Assembly: GCF_020085105.1 (NCBI RefSeq)
Contig: NC_058064.1
Span: 19,011,323 to 19,075,322 of the forward strand
DNA from: Siniperca chuatsi
Lineage: Eukaryota; Chordata; Actinopteri; Centrarchiformes; Sinipercidae
Direction of reading: 5' to 3'
Length of the DNA stretch: 64,000 nucleotides
The notes under the pieces were generated by a model. That model did no database searches. It was not told the DNA's origin and saw only the letters and a list, made by a program, of their open reading frames with translations. The translations under genes and the position numbers were made by a program. Positions 1 through 11,770 of this stretch are shown one piece after another (position 1 is the first letter of the stretch; each line of letters starts with the position of its first letter).

Positions 1-329
1 GTTCTGTCTTATCACTCTCCCTTGACTTGTTTGTGATTTAATGGGCCATGTGGTCGTGGTGACCCGCTGCTGTGTTACTAAATTCTGTCCTATTTTTCAA
101 ATTCTGTTTGACAGTTTACAGATAATTTTTCAGGTTTTGTTTAAAACATTTCTTTGAATGGAGCAAAATAAATATAGTTATTTATTTCCGCAACATTTTA
201 TTAGTGTTTTTATTATGCCATTAACAACTAACAACTATAGATGCTACTAAGTAAGTAAAAAAACAACCATTTGATTTTGGAACAGTTTACATTCACTTCG
301 GGACAGTTAAAATTGTTTTTTCGGGAGTG

Positions 330-402
330 TTCCAGAACGGTGGTGATAAAAGTTAGTCAGGAGTCCTGAATAATTATTTTTGATTTTGGGGTGAACTGTC
401 CC
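330..402. repeat. End of a fish MITE-like repeat
   Basis: The segment ends TTTGGGGTGAACTGTCCCTTT, whose reverse complement (AAAGGGACAGTTCACCCC) is a very common MITE terminus in fish. No opposite end was found nearby. Confidence 0.4.
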
Positions 403-432
403 TTTATTGATCCCCGTAGGGAAACTCTTTAG
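403..432 (-). mobile_element. Tail of a CR1/Rex1-like LINE (minus strand)
   Basis: TTTATTGATCCCCGTAGGG is the reverse complement of the same GGGGATCAATAAA tail seen near 48110. Little more than the 3' end is recognisable. Confidence 0.5.
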
Positions 433-760
433 AAATACTTTATTTAGAACTTTAGAATGTAGAAAAATGTAATGATCTTTTCAAAGTGTAACTCATTATG
501 TAAATGAGTAAGTTTTTGTACAGTAATTGGTGAGGCTCGGCCCCCAGAAACGCTGGTCTGATAAACTGTAAATACATCAAATTCAGTGCCCCATATCGCT
601 AGTTTCACCAAAATCAATGAATACAGTTATAAAGTTGTGTTTTTGTAGAGTCAGAGAGTTGCCTTTTTGCTACAAGCAGACTACACACATGAGCAAAGCA
701 GCAGATGTTCAAGCAAGTGACGTCCTAACTGAAGAGCCGCCTTGACGAGAGCCCTGGCAG

Positions 761-873
761 TTTTCATTTTCATGTTGACCCCAAAAGGGCATGGTGACGT
801 GTAAAGGTAAATGCAGTAGACTGGGGGCGCTGTTTTGCTTATTGCATTTGAATATTGTTCACTGTATAGCAAG
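761..873 (+). repeat. Direct repeat copy 1
   Basis: About 110 bp (TTTCATTTTCAT, GGTGACGTGTAAA, CTGGGGGC, TTGAATATTG, GCAAG) recurs at 1421-1530. The copies are roughly 85% alike by eye. A MITE lies between them. Confidence 0.75.
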
Positions 874-1366
874 TTAAAGGTGGGGTATATGATTCTAATC
901 CAATACAGTCTTTTTGTCAAATTAAGCGAACACCTCCTCACGGTCCGCTAGCTGCCCGTTCAGTGTGTGTGCTGAAAAAACTCTGGTGTTTGTACACAGT
1001 CCTGGTTCTGTAAATGGGAAACAAACAAAGTGGCTCGGACCGAGCCACACAACACTATTCCAGCCATGATTTGTGTGTCAGGTAAGGTTAAATGACTTGC
1101 CCACGGCATTCAGCTTACTTTCTAGTTTGCCATGATATGCTGATGTCGTGATGTTGTGTGTATCGCTGTCTGGAGCTGCTGTGCTGGCTCTGGGAAACCG
1201 TCTCGTCCTCTCTGGCTGTTAGCTTCGCAGCAGCAACTGCAGGGACAGTCTGCTAACACACAACCTAGCTAACGTTAGTGACATTACTTGCTGTGTCGTT
1301 GTTAGCACTATATCGTGGAATTTGTCATGGTATTGGATTTCTCCAGAATCGCATACCCCACCTTAA
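874..1366. mobile_element. TTAA-flanked MITE (piggyBac-like)
   Basis: The left end TTAAAGGTGGGGTAT and right end ATGCGATTCTGG-type arm ending TACCCCACCTTAA are inverted. The arms extend to GATTCTaatCCAATAC and GTATTGGATTTCTCCAGAATC. Both ends carry TTAA, the piggyBac-type target. The interior is non-coding, about 490 bp long. Confidence 0.75.
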
Positions 1367-1420
1367 GTTTTTGAAAATGAAATATTAAATACAGTTTTCA
1401 TTTTCAAATTGTTAGAAAAT

Positions 1421-1530
1421 TTCATTTTCATTTAGACACCAAAAGAGTATGGTGACATGTAAATGCAATAGACTGGGGGCCTTTGTTTTGCTTATTACAT
1501 TTGAATATTGCCCACTGTACAGCAGGTTAC
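1421..1530 (+). repeat. Direct repeat copy 2
   Basis: Same orientation as 761-873. A weaker third piece (CATTTTCAT, ATTTGAATATAGTCCA) lies near 1687-1740, so this may be a degenerate tandem family. Confidence 0.7.
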
Positions 1531-3044
1531 CACTTCAAAAATTAAATGTTAAACAGCTTTTCTATTTTCATTTTAATATAGTCATAGACCGCCCATATAA
1601 GTATGTGAAAATGAAAATTAGACTCAAATAACACATACATATTACATACATACATGAATGAAATTAGAATGCTATTGTGGAATTACATTTTCATTTTTAA
1701 GCTTACATTATCATTTGAATATAGTCCAGTATACACTTCCATATGAATAGTTGAATATGTAGAAACTGGAAATTGTCCTGGCCTTTCTTAAAGATTAAAT
1801 CTTTAAAAATGTGCACATTTTATGTTGTTGGTATTTTAATTTATTTTATTCATATTTATAATTATTTATTTTATTATTATTTAATATTGGTATTTCTGTG
1901 GTGGTTTCTTTTTACCATAAACTGAAACGGTTTATTGTTGTGTAAGTTCCACTCTTGTCTTAATGGTTTCCCACCATTATAATGTCTCTGTTCCCAGCAA
2001 CAGGTGTGCGGGTGGAGGTATTGAGTAACAAGGTAATGGAGTGTACAGAAGCACCAATGACTTTACCTGAAATCATTATCCTCTGTCGTGTGTCTGTGTA
2101 TCATGAGTGGTTAAGTGTGTATAAAGATCACGCAGCTGTTTAGAACCTTTGTAGGTTTGGCCTCTGACATTAGAATAAGTGAGAAGGGTATCTAACATCA
2201 TATTTCCATTTAGAGCAGCACCTCTTGGTGCCTGTGAAAATCACAAAATGGTCTTTAGCTCTTTAGATGAGAAAGGGGAACAAGGAAATATATGACTGCT
2301 TAGAAAATGATTTTAATTTGTAAAATGCCTCATAGGTTCATTTTATAGACTTGGAAATTATTTTAATTTGTAGGAAAAGCAAGAATGAATGTCATCAGTA
2401 TAGTATACGGTGTGGGTGTTCATTCATGTGAGAAAAGAAAGGGGCTGAGTTACAGTAATGGATGCTTTCTAAAGAGCTTTAAATTAAGGGCCGATCAGGT
2501 AGCAGGGATGTAAGCCGGATGTTAAGATGGCGCTGTGCAGCTGTCTGCTTCTTGTTTCCCCAAGGGACGCTTCTCTGTGTGTCAGGAGACGCAGGCAGGA
2601 GAGAGAGGAGAGACTATTGTTGACATGAAAGGCAACTGTTTGCAGAGGAAACTTAATATTTTTCCTGATGCAGTTTTTTTTTAACCTTTTATTTAACTTG
2701 AGTTTGAGCTCTTTTACACTTTCACACCGATATTCTCTCTCATACCCGGGAGCTGCAGATGTCTACTATTTACAACTGAGCATCTGTGTGGAGACTCCAA
2801 GTGCATTGCTCATGAGCACTTAGTTGTTGATGTTGGAAACAATTCATTTTCAGAGAACATATATAATCCAAGATGTATTTTGCTTTCTATTCCATTACAT
2901 TATTCAAGTTCAGTAAAGAAATCTAAATGCTTTGAATTATTTGTAGAATAATGTTACTAGCAAGTAACTAAAAACAAGACTGAAAAGCAATGTTTTATTG
3001 CCCTCTCTGGTTGAAAATTTTAAGCATCACTGTTGGGTATGTTT
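1531..3044. other. Gene-free stretch, mostly AT-rich
   Basis: Only short random ORFs. A third weak copy of the 761/1421 direct repeat lies near 1687-1740. Nothing else recognised. Confidence 0.5.
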
Positions 3045-3135
3045 GGAAGTGTGTTCTGTGGCACCTGTAACCACACCCAGCAGTGATGTCGCAGTGTACT
3101 GACCACACCCTGCGGTACACTTCTACATCACTGCA
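3045..3135 (+). repeat. Left arm of a distant inverted repeat
   Basis: TGTAACCACACCCAGCAGTGATGTC...GTACACTTCTACATCA matches the reverse complement of 4872-4985. The arms enclose a dispersed repeat and a foldback element. Confidence 0.65.
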
Positions 3136-3254
3136 GCACATTTTGAAATGAAACCAATGGAAGTCAGCAAAAAAATAAATCAGCTACTGTGTAGTTACTC
3201 TTTAATAAAACAAAGAATTAAATAAAAAAAAAACATAACCCATAAAATAACAAG

Positions 3255-3321
3255 ACTAAGAGTCCACAGGCATGCTAGGCACAGTGGTGCTTTGAGCTAA
3301 ATTCTAACTTTAGCATGCTAA
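3255..3321 (+). repeat. GCTAACATGCT-family dispersed repeat, 5' part (split copy)
   Basis: CACAGTGGTGCTTTGAGCTA and the following bases match the copy at 16505-16945. The rest of this copy resumes at 4193, after the foldback element. Confidence 0.65.
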
Positions 3322-4192
3322 CTATGGGGCCATTATTGTAGCAGAACTATTTACAAATGTGAGTGGAGAGTAGTGTAACTGTATCTTAATCCGTGTGCGT
3401 GAGTACTGAGATTTGGGAATGTGTAAAGAAATCTGCAAAGGTGTATTCAGAATCCGTGTGTGCGTAATCAAATTTGTAAATGTGTAAAAAAATCTTCAAA
3501 TCTGTATTCAGATTTGTAAGTGTATTGAGATTTGTAAATGTGTAGACAAATCTGTAAATGCGTACATAGATCTGTCTACAATTGTCCCTTCCTTGTTCTG
3601 TAACCTGAGCAGACCGTGGCCCGGACAAACTGGGACTTTGGAACAGCAAGGGAGTGTTGGTGGTGTTGTTTTTCCAACCTTGTCTCATGTGTCGTCTGAT
3701 AAACGGATTCATCAAATTCAGTGCCCCATATTTTCCAAGCTAATTGTCATATGCCGTCCTTGGAGGAATAAAAGTAGAAGAATGGAAAAAAACTTAAATA
3801 AAGTGAGTGTCAAAGAATTTATTTGCACAAAATAGAGTACACATTTACTTAATTATTTTATACTCTTCTACTTTTATTCCCCCAAAGACGACATATTACA
3901 TACCACTACCCAGCCCAGCAATGTGGGTGCTACCGCTGGCTAGTGGTATGTAGGCTGTATAGCTACTGAGGCACACAGACAAATATCCACACACTTTGCA
4001 GATCTCTGCTACAGCAGAAGTGTAGACAAAGTCACGTGTAAAAGAATTCCTGTACACATTCATAAATCTCAGTACGCATTTAGTGACTATTTTACACATT
4101 TACAAATCTTATTACGCACACTGATTGAGATACAGTTACACAGCTCTCCACTTACATTAATAAATAGTTCTGCTATGATAATAGCCCCATAG
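3322..4192. mobile_element. Non-autonomous foldback DNA element with subterminal repeats
   Basis: The left terminus CTATGGGGCCATTATTGTAG and right terminus CTATGATAATAGCCCCATAG are inverted. The arms continue inward for about 100 bp (GTGTAACTGTATCT, GTGTGCGT). Subterminal copies of AGATTTGTAAATGTGTA occur at 3470-3560 and inverted near 4060-4110. A second inverted pair (GAATAAAAGTAGAAGA) sits in the centre at 3748-3786 and 3862-3899. It interrupts a dispersed repeat. No transposase is present. Confidence 0.75.
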
Positions 4193-4575
4193 CCAACATG
4201 CTCATAATATAAATGCTAGCATGCTGATGTTCAGAAGGTATGTTTACCATGTTTACCATCTTAGTATAGTGTATTAGCATGCTAACATTTGCTAACTAGC
4301 ACTTAACAAGTACAGCTGAGGCTGATGGAAATGTCATTATAGCTTTCTTAGTTTTGCAGGTATTTTGTTCATAAAAAAACAAATACATTTGTTTTTTATC
4401 CTGATGATGGCACTAAGTTATTACAGTTAATCCTAAGGGGGCCGTGAATGTCTGTACAAAATTTAATTCAATTCATCCAATAGTTGTAGAGATATTTTAG
4501 TCTGGACCAAAGTGGTTGACCGCCAGACTGACACTGCCATTCCTAGTACCACACCAGTAGCGCAAAAGTAAAATA
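4193..4575 (+). repeat. GCTAACATGCT-family dispersed repeat, 3' part (split copy)
   Basis: It contains the family landmarks in order: CATGTTTACCATCTTAG, TTAGCATGCTAACATTTGCT, AGCTGAGGCTGATGGAAATG, TTTTGCAGGTATT, ATCCTGATGATGGCACTA, TCTGGACCAAAGTGGT. Confidence 0.8.
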
Positions 4576-4871
4576 GAATAAGTAATACAAGATTATATTT
4601 ACTTTTCACAGTTATGTGAAAGTTAAATATTTCTCAGATGTGTGAAAAATATTAAAAGTTAGAAATGTTGCAAGCTAAATTAGCATGAGTTGTTGAATAT
4701 TTTTGATGTATAATTATTTTATGTAGCATTAAAACTGTGGAAGTTATAACAGTTCAAAATGACTGTTGGTAAAAGTAATGCTGCCAATTAGTTTGGTAAG
4801 CTACAGCGAAACAGTTGCTTTGACATTTTGTTTCCCAGAACTGAATTGGACAGAGCAATTTAACACCCCCT

Positions 4872-4985
4872 GACCTACCTCCAGTGGTTCAACTGATGTA
4901 GAAGTGTACTCCAGGGTGTTACAGTACACTGTGACATCACAGTTGGGTGTGGTTACATGTGCAACAGAGCACAGCGCAAACACTG
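4872..4985 (-). repeat. Right arm of a distant inverted repeat
   Basis: Reverse complement partner of 3045-3135, sharing TGTAACCACACCCA, GATGTC, CAGTGTACTG and GTACACTTCTACATCA. Confidence 0.65.
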
Positions 4986-5299
4986 CTTCACCCAGGTGTT
5001 AAGTTACTCTTTAAAATGAAAAAAAAAAACCCCATACATATCGAAATGTATAGGAAAAGTAGAAATCCTCTGCACAGCAGTATAATTCAATTAAGTTGCT
5101 GGTCAAACATAATGTGAAAGAATCAAAAATAAGAAAAGGTATTATTTTTTACGGCATGTGTTGCATGTATTTCATCAGGCTTGCACACCAAGTAGAAAAC
5201 ACATCACATTTTTATAGGTGCACTATAAAGGAATTTCCCTTAATATTTATTCCTTCATTAGAATTAACAATCATTGATCAAAGCAAAAAAAGGTCCATC

Positions 5300-5405
5300 C
5301 CTTGTCAAGTCAATTTTATTCATATAGCCCAATATCACAAATCACAATTTGCCTCAAGGGGCTTTACAATCTGTACAACACACTCTGTCTTTAGACCCTC
5401 AATTT
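5300..5405 (-). repeat. LINE-tail-like fish repeat
   Basis: GTCAATTTTATTCATATAGC followed by CCAATATCACAAATCAC and TTGCCTCAAGGGGCTTTACA is a very common teleost interspersed repeat, which on the reverse strand resembles the tail of a LINE. Confidence 0.6.
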
Positions 5406-5764
5406 GAATGAAGAACCCCCCCCCCCCAAAAAAAAACCTTTAACAGGGATAAAATTAATGAGATAATGATTTATTAATGATAAAATGCAACATGTAACTG
5501 CTTTAAGGGATAACCTGAAACTCATTAGGAAGAGGAGGAAATGTAGTAATAGATATTCTGCTCTGAGGTGGAAAGTTGAGTTCGAATAAGGTTTAAAAAC
5601 TGAAAAAGAACCTGGGAGAAGGCTGAAAAGGTTTGCTGGTGAATTCCCTTGTCAGCTCGCTGCTTTACAGCTCAGAATTATTACAAAAAATTTACTGTGT
5701 GACCTTGACAATAAAAGCATAAGCAAGCTGGAGACAGTTTGTTTGCAAATGAGCATGTGTCTGT

Positions 5765-5768
<4 letters not shown>

Positions 5769-5799
<31 letters not shown>
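5769..5799. repeat. GT microsatellite
   Basis: About 15 GT units, interrupted by one CT near its start. Confidence 0.9.
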
Positions 5800-5801
<2 letters not shown>

Positions 5802-6076
5802 TGAGAAAGAGATGGACTTGAATTACATGCTCGCCAACAGCTATGGCCTGTCTGCTTTGTCATGTTTGTTCAGCGGCTCAGTGGAAGATTATGGAATGAG
5901 GGAGGGATGGTGACAGACTATCTGCCTTAAAATATGTGTGTGTCTGTCTGTCCAGTAGTATAGAGAGTGTGTGTGGTGTCATGTCAACAGCCACTGAGGT
6001 CTGCTGGTTGCGGCCATCACTCAACCAGCCAGAGAGTCTGGGAGCCTCTGAATAAACTCAGACCCACCCTGAGGAG

Positions 6077-6102
6077 ACACACACACACACACACACACAC
6101 AG
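6077..6102. repeat. CA microsatellite
   Basis: About 12 uninterrupted AC units. Confidence 0.9.
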
Positions 6103-6814
6103 TGGCCAGTCTGCATGATGCCCAGGGTAAGGGAACCACAACAAACGGCGTCAGACTTTGCAGAGCCATTGCAGGCAGGCTGTGGTGTTGCTGACACAGG
6201 AGAATGTAATGTGTTTTGATAGATGCTCAGGGCTAAATAGGGACGAAAGGCGAGCAGTGGGTGGGAAACACTGCAACCGCACTGAGTTTGTTGGCTAGTT
6301 TTAGCAGAACGGCTGTCTGTTTGGCTTCATGTCAGTTGTATAGGCTTACGAGCACCTCAGTCGTCCGATTTTAGGGAGTAAACAGCTGAAAGACACAATA
6401 TATGCTGACCTGCAACTCAGAATGACCATAATATAACTGCAGGAGGGTGACAGGATTAATGATCAATACTTCACCACCAGGAGGCAAATAATTTATGTGT
6501 GCTGGGGGGAAACTTCAAAATCCAGTGCTTAGGAGTCAGCCACCAAACAGGGACCTTTTAAAAGCAAGAAACAATCTAATTCATATCGTTTCATAGCATC
6601 TATGTTTGATTTTCCACTCATCTCATGCATTAAGTGCTGTTTTGCAGTTGTTTTTCAAGTCTCAGATGTCTGAGATTCAACATCAGATCATCAGCACATA
6701 AACACATAACAGAATCAGACTTTTTAATCAGTCCATACTTTCAACTTTAATAAAAATGAAACAGAGATGATGTTCACTGAAGGATTGTCTATTTTAAGTA
6801 TGTTCAAGTTACTT

Positions 6815-6930
6815 CAAGTTAGGCCTGTCCCAGAAATAATTGCGATAAACGATATTGTCATTTTAAGACCATTTTATGCCACTGATATAATGATAAGCAT
6901 GATAATGCAAGTACAGCCTTTTAAGTATCT
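6815..6930 (+). repeat. Possible hAT-type end
   Basis: TTAGGCCTGTCCCAGAAATA followed by GCGATAAACGATATTGTCAT resembles a common fish hAT terminus. The opposite end was not found. Confidence 0.35.
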
Positions 6931-7844
6931 TAAAAGGACACCGTCTCAGGTTGGCCCTGCAACTAAACAGGTCGACAATATTGCAGGTTACTCCTGCTTT
7001 GTGATTGCTGTCTGAAACACTTGTGCTTTACCGGCTTTGTGGGATAAGGCCAATATCCCCCCCCCCCTTTCTCTCTCTCTCACTCATACACATACATTTC
7101 CTCCTGGGAGTGATGACCGAGTCTCCTCGGCACCCAGCAGCGTCCCTCCTGCTGTGATGCAAGTAATTAGACAACCTTCCCAAGGTTACAGTGAAACATG
7201 ACAAACAACTGCCAATGTTAAAACACCAGTCAGTAGATCTTACAACAGTACAGGAGTTTTTAGGGATTAGACTAGGGTTTTTTGTGGGGGCTGCACCACT
7301 GTATGTTGCTTCAACAGATTAGAGTCATACTAAACTATAAAACGTCATTATTTTAAAAACCTAGCCTCAGACAAAGTTAAGAGGCGAACACTTACTCACT
7401 TAATTCTACTTTCGCCCCCCTAAGCTCGACTGACAACAGTTCTGTCTTTCTGGCGCTTTGCTTGTATGGACACATCAATCACTTCATTATGTGCTGGAAC
7501 AGCACTGAGTGGGTGGGGAGGGGTGACTGTCAGTCATTTCAAACTACAAAACAATCTTAATCTTAATGTCTCCTATACTATCTATTTATCTACAGTTAGA
7601 GTTATATCTGGCAAAGAAGAATACTGTAGTTCTCTTGAGGAAACACTGGCAGAGTTGGGGCTAATGTTCTCACTTCAGCCCTTCCACACACTGATTAATG
7701 ACCCTGGTTCCATTACTGGGACTGATAATTACTTAATTGCACCTCAGCTAGCGGTTAAGTCAAAGTATATACTAATTGCACTTCAGAAAATGTAACATGT
7801 GCCAAGGTGCTCTGTGTTCAGCTTTGCTTATGAACTGTATTTCA

Positions 7845-8205
7845 TTTTCAGTTCAATTTTATATATATAGCGCCAATACATAACAGAAGTTATGTATTGG
7901 CGGAATATTATTTACAGAGACCCATCAAATCCCACCATGAGCAAGCACTTGGCGACAGTGGCAAGGAAAAACTTCCTTTAAGAGGCAGAAACCTCGAGCA
8001 GAACCAGACTCAATGGTGGCATGTTGGGGGGGGGGAGGGGGGAATTCCTCCTAGAATTTTAAAATAATAATGTAATGGTAGTGGTAATATTAATAAATAA
8101 TAATAATAGGAATGATAGTCATAGGAATAATAATGACAATTATAGTAACAAGGCCCATAACAACAACTGTAGGAGCAGTTGTTGAGCAGGAACACGGTGG
8201 CATAG
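7845..8205 (-). repeat. Fish interspersed repeat with AAT-rich segment
   Basis: TTCAATTTTATATATATAGC, ATGAGCAAGCACTTGGCGAC, AGGAAAAACTTCCTTTAAGA and CCTCGAGCAGAACCAGACTC identify a widespread teleost repeat. A degenerate AAT tract follows at 8060-8160. The terminal GGCGCTGTATAAATAAAATT form is seen at 54924-54958. Confidence 0.65.
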
Positions 8206-8936
8206 CCTAAGACAAAATCATTTATTTTAAAAATTAAACGTAAGGAGGCTGGAATTCTGGTGACTATTTCATGTACCCAGCCTAAACTAACACAAATTTT
8301 ATGTGTTCAAGACTTAATTTGCGTGTAAGATATGCGCTGTTGTTGAAAGGGTGCATCATGTGGACGCTAATGAAGAGTCACTATAGATAAGTCAGGGACA
8401 AAGATAGTCTGGACGCAGATGTAGTCTTATTGGTTGCTTCAAACCTTTGTGGTTGGAACCAAAGTACCACATAATTTGAACATAGTTCTGTTGCAACCAA
8501 CAAGAAATGAATAAAAATTACTAGCTAGGTTGTCAAACTGATGTCCCTGGCCTCTAACGGTCTGATTTAGCTTGCTAGCTAGCCTGCTGTCTTTCGAACG
8601 ACAATCATGATGTTACATGTTTTGATTGAATTTTCAGCACAATCCTTCTTTCATTTTAATATTTAATATTTAGCAAACTTGCCCTTTGAAAAAAACATGG
8701 TTCTTTGGGTCAGTGGAAAAGGTTTTATCTAACCTTATTTATCCTGTTTTGCTAAGGCCTCAGCATGCTTAAAACAAAATACTTGTCAGAGCGTCTAACA
8801 GTGTTCGAAACCCCCTTTTTACAACCGGAAATCCTACAGTTAGCACATTGGCTGTTTAGGGTGAATAAACACAAATGGTCCAGTGGTCAAATTTGCACGG
8901 ATTACGCAAGTTGAATATTTGCTTGGTTTTCTGTCT

Positions 8937-8974
<38 letters not shown>

Positions 8975-11164
8975 CCTATACAGGTTTCCAGAGGAGTTAT
9001 GTAACAGAAAAGGACGTTTAAGAAACCTAAACATACAAACTAACATAAATTTACATGTAGTAACTTAGAAATCCACATAGGCTAGCATAGGCTTTGCATT
9101 TAGTTAGCCAGTGACATTAGTTAGCCCATAACACTGAAGGCTGTAATTCTTCTTGCAGTGAACAGGTATAAACACTTTTAGATGTTCATTTCAAGCATTA
9201 TGAACCCTTTATTAACACCACACCCACTTGGTAAGGGAGGAGGAAAACATTTATTACTATCAGTGTGTCAATATATAAGTGATTCATGTTCCACCTATGA
9301 TGAAACCATGTAAATTTAGCCATTCTACTCTGACCACAGTTCACTTGATGATTCACTCCTCAGTCCTGGGAGGAAGGCTCAGAGTGGCCAGCAGGATGAT
9401 AAGCTAATACTTGCGGACAGATTGGAGCATTTGCAGGTCATTTTCATTCAACATCAAGGAGCAGGCCACGGCGGTTAAGACCATGTATTAAAATTCTGTG
9501 CTGCTCCGAGTGCTTACTGACACGATTATTCCACATAAAGAGGAAATGGCCTCATAAACTAACTTTATTTCAGGGTCCATAAAACCGCTGGCCTGTGGGA
9601 CTGTGTCTGATGAGCAGCACCGTTAACTTAAGGAGCAGCCAGGTGCACCTTTAACTGTCTCGGCCATCAGTAGAGCAGCCCTGGGCTCACAGACGGACCG
9701 ATAAATTTATCCAACTCAGCTGACCCTTTCGCCTGCATCGATCCATGTGTCCATCACCTGGAGGCTGCAGCTGTGTTCTGTTAGCCCCAATGCTGTAGTT
9801 TAATTAGCTGCTAATGACGGCTGTTGAACCAGTGCTAACCTCCGGGCCAGGTTAAAGGCCTGCATGGAGCCTGACCACCTTGTCCTTGTACCTCTCACTT
9901 TCTCTTACTGCAACACAACATTCTTCACAGTGTTTCTTTCTTGTTCTTGGTCAGTCGTTGTATGTATTTAGCTATTTTCCATTGGAGTGCAAAAGGCAAT
10001 AAAATAACTAACAAAGCGACAGGTAGCTAGTTAGCAGGTTTATGAGAATAAATGAGTGAACACTAATTGCTCTGAGTAGTACAATCGGATCAACATGTAT
10101 TTTTTAGTTGGTCCTTCTCATCATTGAAGCCACAACGGTTAAGTGCCTTAAAATGCAAATGTTTTATTGGCCACTAAGTGCTAGCTCCAAGAAAACTCCT
10201 ACCTGTAATAAAGTGAATGGAAAACCCCCAACTTATCACTAGAAATGCAAAGTTAATCAAGCTTTTCCATACCACTTTGATTTTAAGAAGCTATTTTGCT
10301 TGTATGACAAAGTAGTCTTAACTCAAAAGTCTTCACTAGTTTACTAGTTTTACTAGTTATTAGTTTTTTCAGAGCTTCCTCTTTTGTGAGTAACACTGGC
10401 TCAGGTGTCACATGACCTAAGTGTGGAATACTGGTAACGAGATACCAAGATGGTCTTTGTAGTCAGATGCAAATGTCCTCCTTGATCTTTCTCCGGCCGT
10501 CCACTGATTCCTGTTTGATGATTTTTGACCCCTGTCTAGTCAATGCTGTGAGTGGTTTTGGTCTCAGGCAGCTGATGTTGTCTGCTTCAGGTGATCATTC
10601 AGTCTCTTGTTAAGGGTCTTTGCTTTTTCAGCAATGTAGTGTTCCCCATAGCATAATGCACATCATACATGTAATGTCTTTCTACATTTTTCTTCCTAGT
10701 TTCACATCTTTGTGTTGTTACAATTTTCAAAATTATTTTTATTATTATGTGTGTGATATTAAAACTTGGGTTTGGGGCTTGTGTTTGGATTTGCACTGAT
10801 TAACAGGTATCTCAGTCTCTCACACTCAGATATGGTCATAGTCACCTGCCTACCCAGGATTCATCCTGTTGCAGAAATTTGGATTTTCTGCTTCTGACAA
10901 AGATGGTGTTGAGAGGCAGAGGTGTGCACGGACTCTTTAAGGAGCAGGTTTGAAACTGTATAAGGTTTCAAAAAATGGCTCTTCTGCATCCAGCCTTCCA
11001 TAATATGCACACCAATAAGAAGTGCTAAACTCAAAAGACCTGTGGAGAGTTACATCATAGACACGGCACCCCTCTTTTTTACATTCATCTTTTGCAAACA
11101 TACAGTTAGAAGACGAATGTGTCTGAGAATGCGTAGCAAATGACTTAAGAGGAAACACTGAATT
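8206..11164. other. Gene-free stretch, possible conserved non-coding DNA
   Basis: No ORF with protein-like features and, apart from the GA microsatellite, no recognised repeat. The part at 9350-9900 is non-repetitive, of balanced composition and has several TAATTA-type motifs, so it could hold regulatory DNA. This is only an impression from composition. Confidence 0.3.
8939..8971. repeat. GA microsatellite
   Basis: About 16 AG units. It produces low-complexity ORFs on both strands. Confidence 0.9.
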
Positions 11165-11770
11165 AAAGGTGCTCTAATCAATATTTTTATATTAACAATG
11201 AAAAAATTACAACTTGCAATATTAAAGGTGTTGCTCGTAGTGACGAACCCACAGAGAACTAAATTCTGCTGTTCTCCTCAGCTCAATGGAGCCTTTTAGC
11301 GTCTTTCAGCTCATTGTTTTAGTTTTTGAGCCTACAACTTTAATGTTTTGGTTCACTCTCACCGCTCTCATCAACCTAGTTTACAGCAGCAGCCTCCAAA
11401 AAAGCTCTGGTAAACCTACTGTGCACTACCTGGCCAGCCCCAAACGGCAGAGAGACAAAGTTAGCAACTAGCTGGTGAACATAGTGGAACATTTAGCAGC
11501 TAAAGAGCCAGATATGTCTCTCAGGAGTTGGTGGAAACCAAAACAGAGCTAAAAGGAGACTTACATTCATCAGATTGACAGATCCACGACTCCAAATGAA
11601 TGCTAATGTTGCTCTGTGTCTGCTGGATGTAAAAATAGGCAACTGTTTGTTAACATGTTCATCATATCAACTTTATAAGGTGAACATACTGTGTTGTATT
11701 TACAGCTTGTTGCGCTGCCCCCAAGTGGCCAAACAATCCATTAATGAACGTTTAACCAAAGTAACTTAAA
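11165..11770 (+). repeat. CTGGTGAACATAGTGGA-family dispersed repeat
   Basis: Landmarks in order: TTTTGGTTCACTCTCACCGC, GTTTACAGCAGCAGCCTCC, CAACTAGCTGGTGAACATAG, TTTAGCAGCTAAAGAGCCAG, CCAAATGAATGCTAATGTTG, GCCCCCAAGTGGCC. The same series occurs at 44435-44975 and inverted at 27000-27490 and 18465-18720. Short ORFs here are repeat-derived. Confidence 0.82.

Noticed and set aside
3386..3560. Regularly spaced short repeats as a CRISPR-like array
   Set aside because: Spacing is irregular, repeats are degenerate and continue into inverted copies, and the DNA is vertebrate.
3386..3715. 109-codon minus-strand ORF rich in FTN/TNLNT repeats
   Set aside because: The peptide repetition only reflects the subterminal DNA repeats of the foldback element.
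8840..9068. ORFs with RERERER or SLSLSLS runs
   Set aside because: They are produced by the GA microsatellite.
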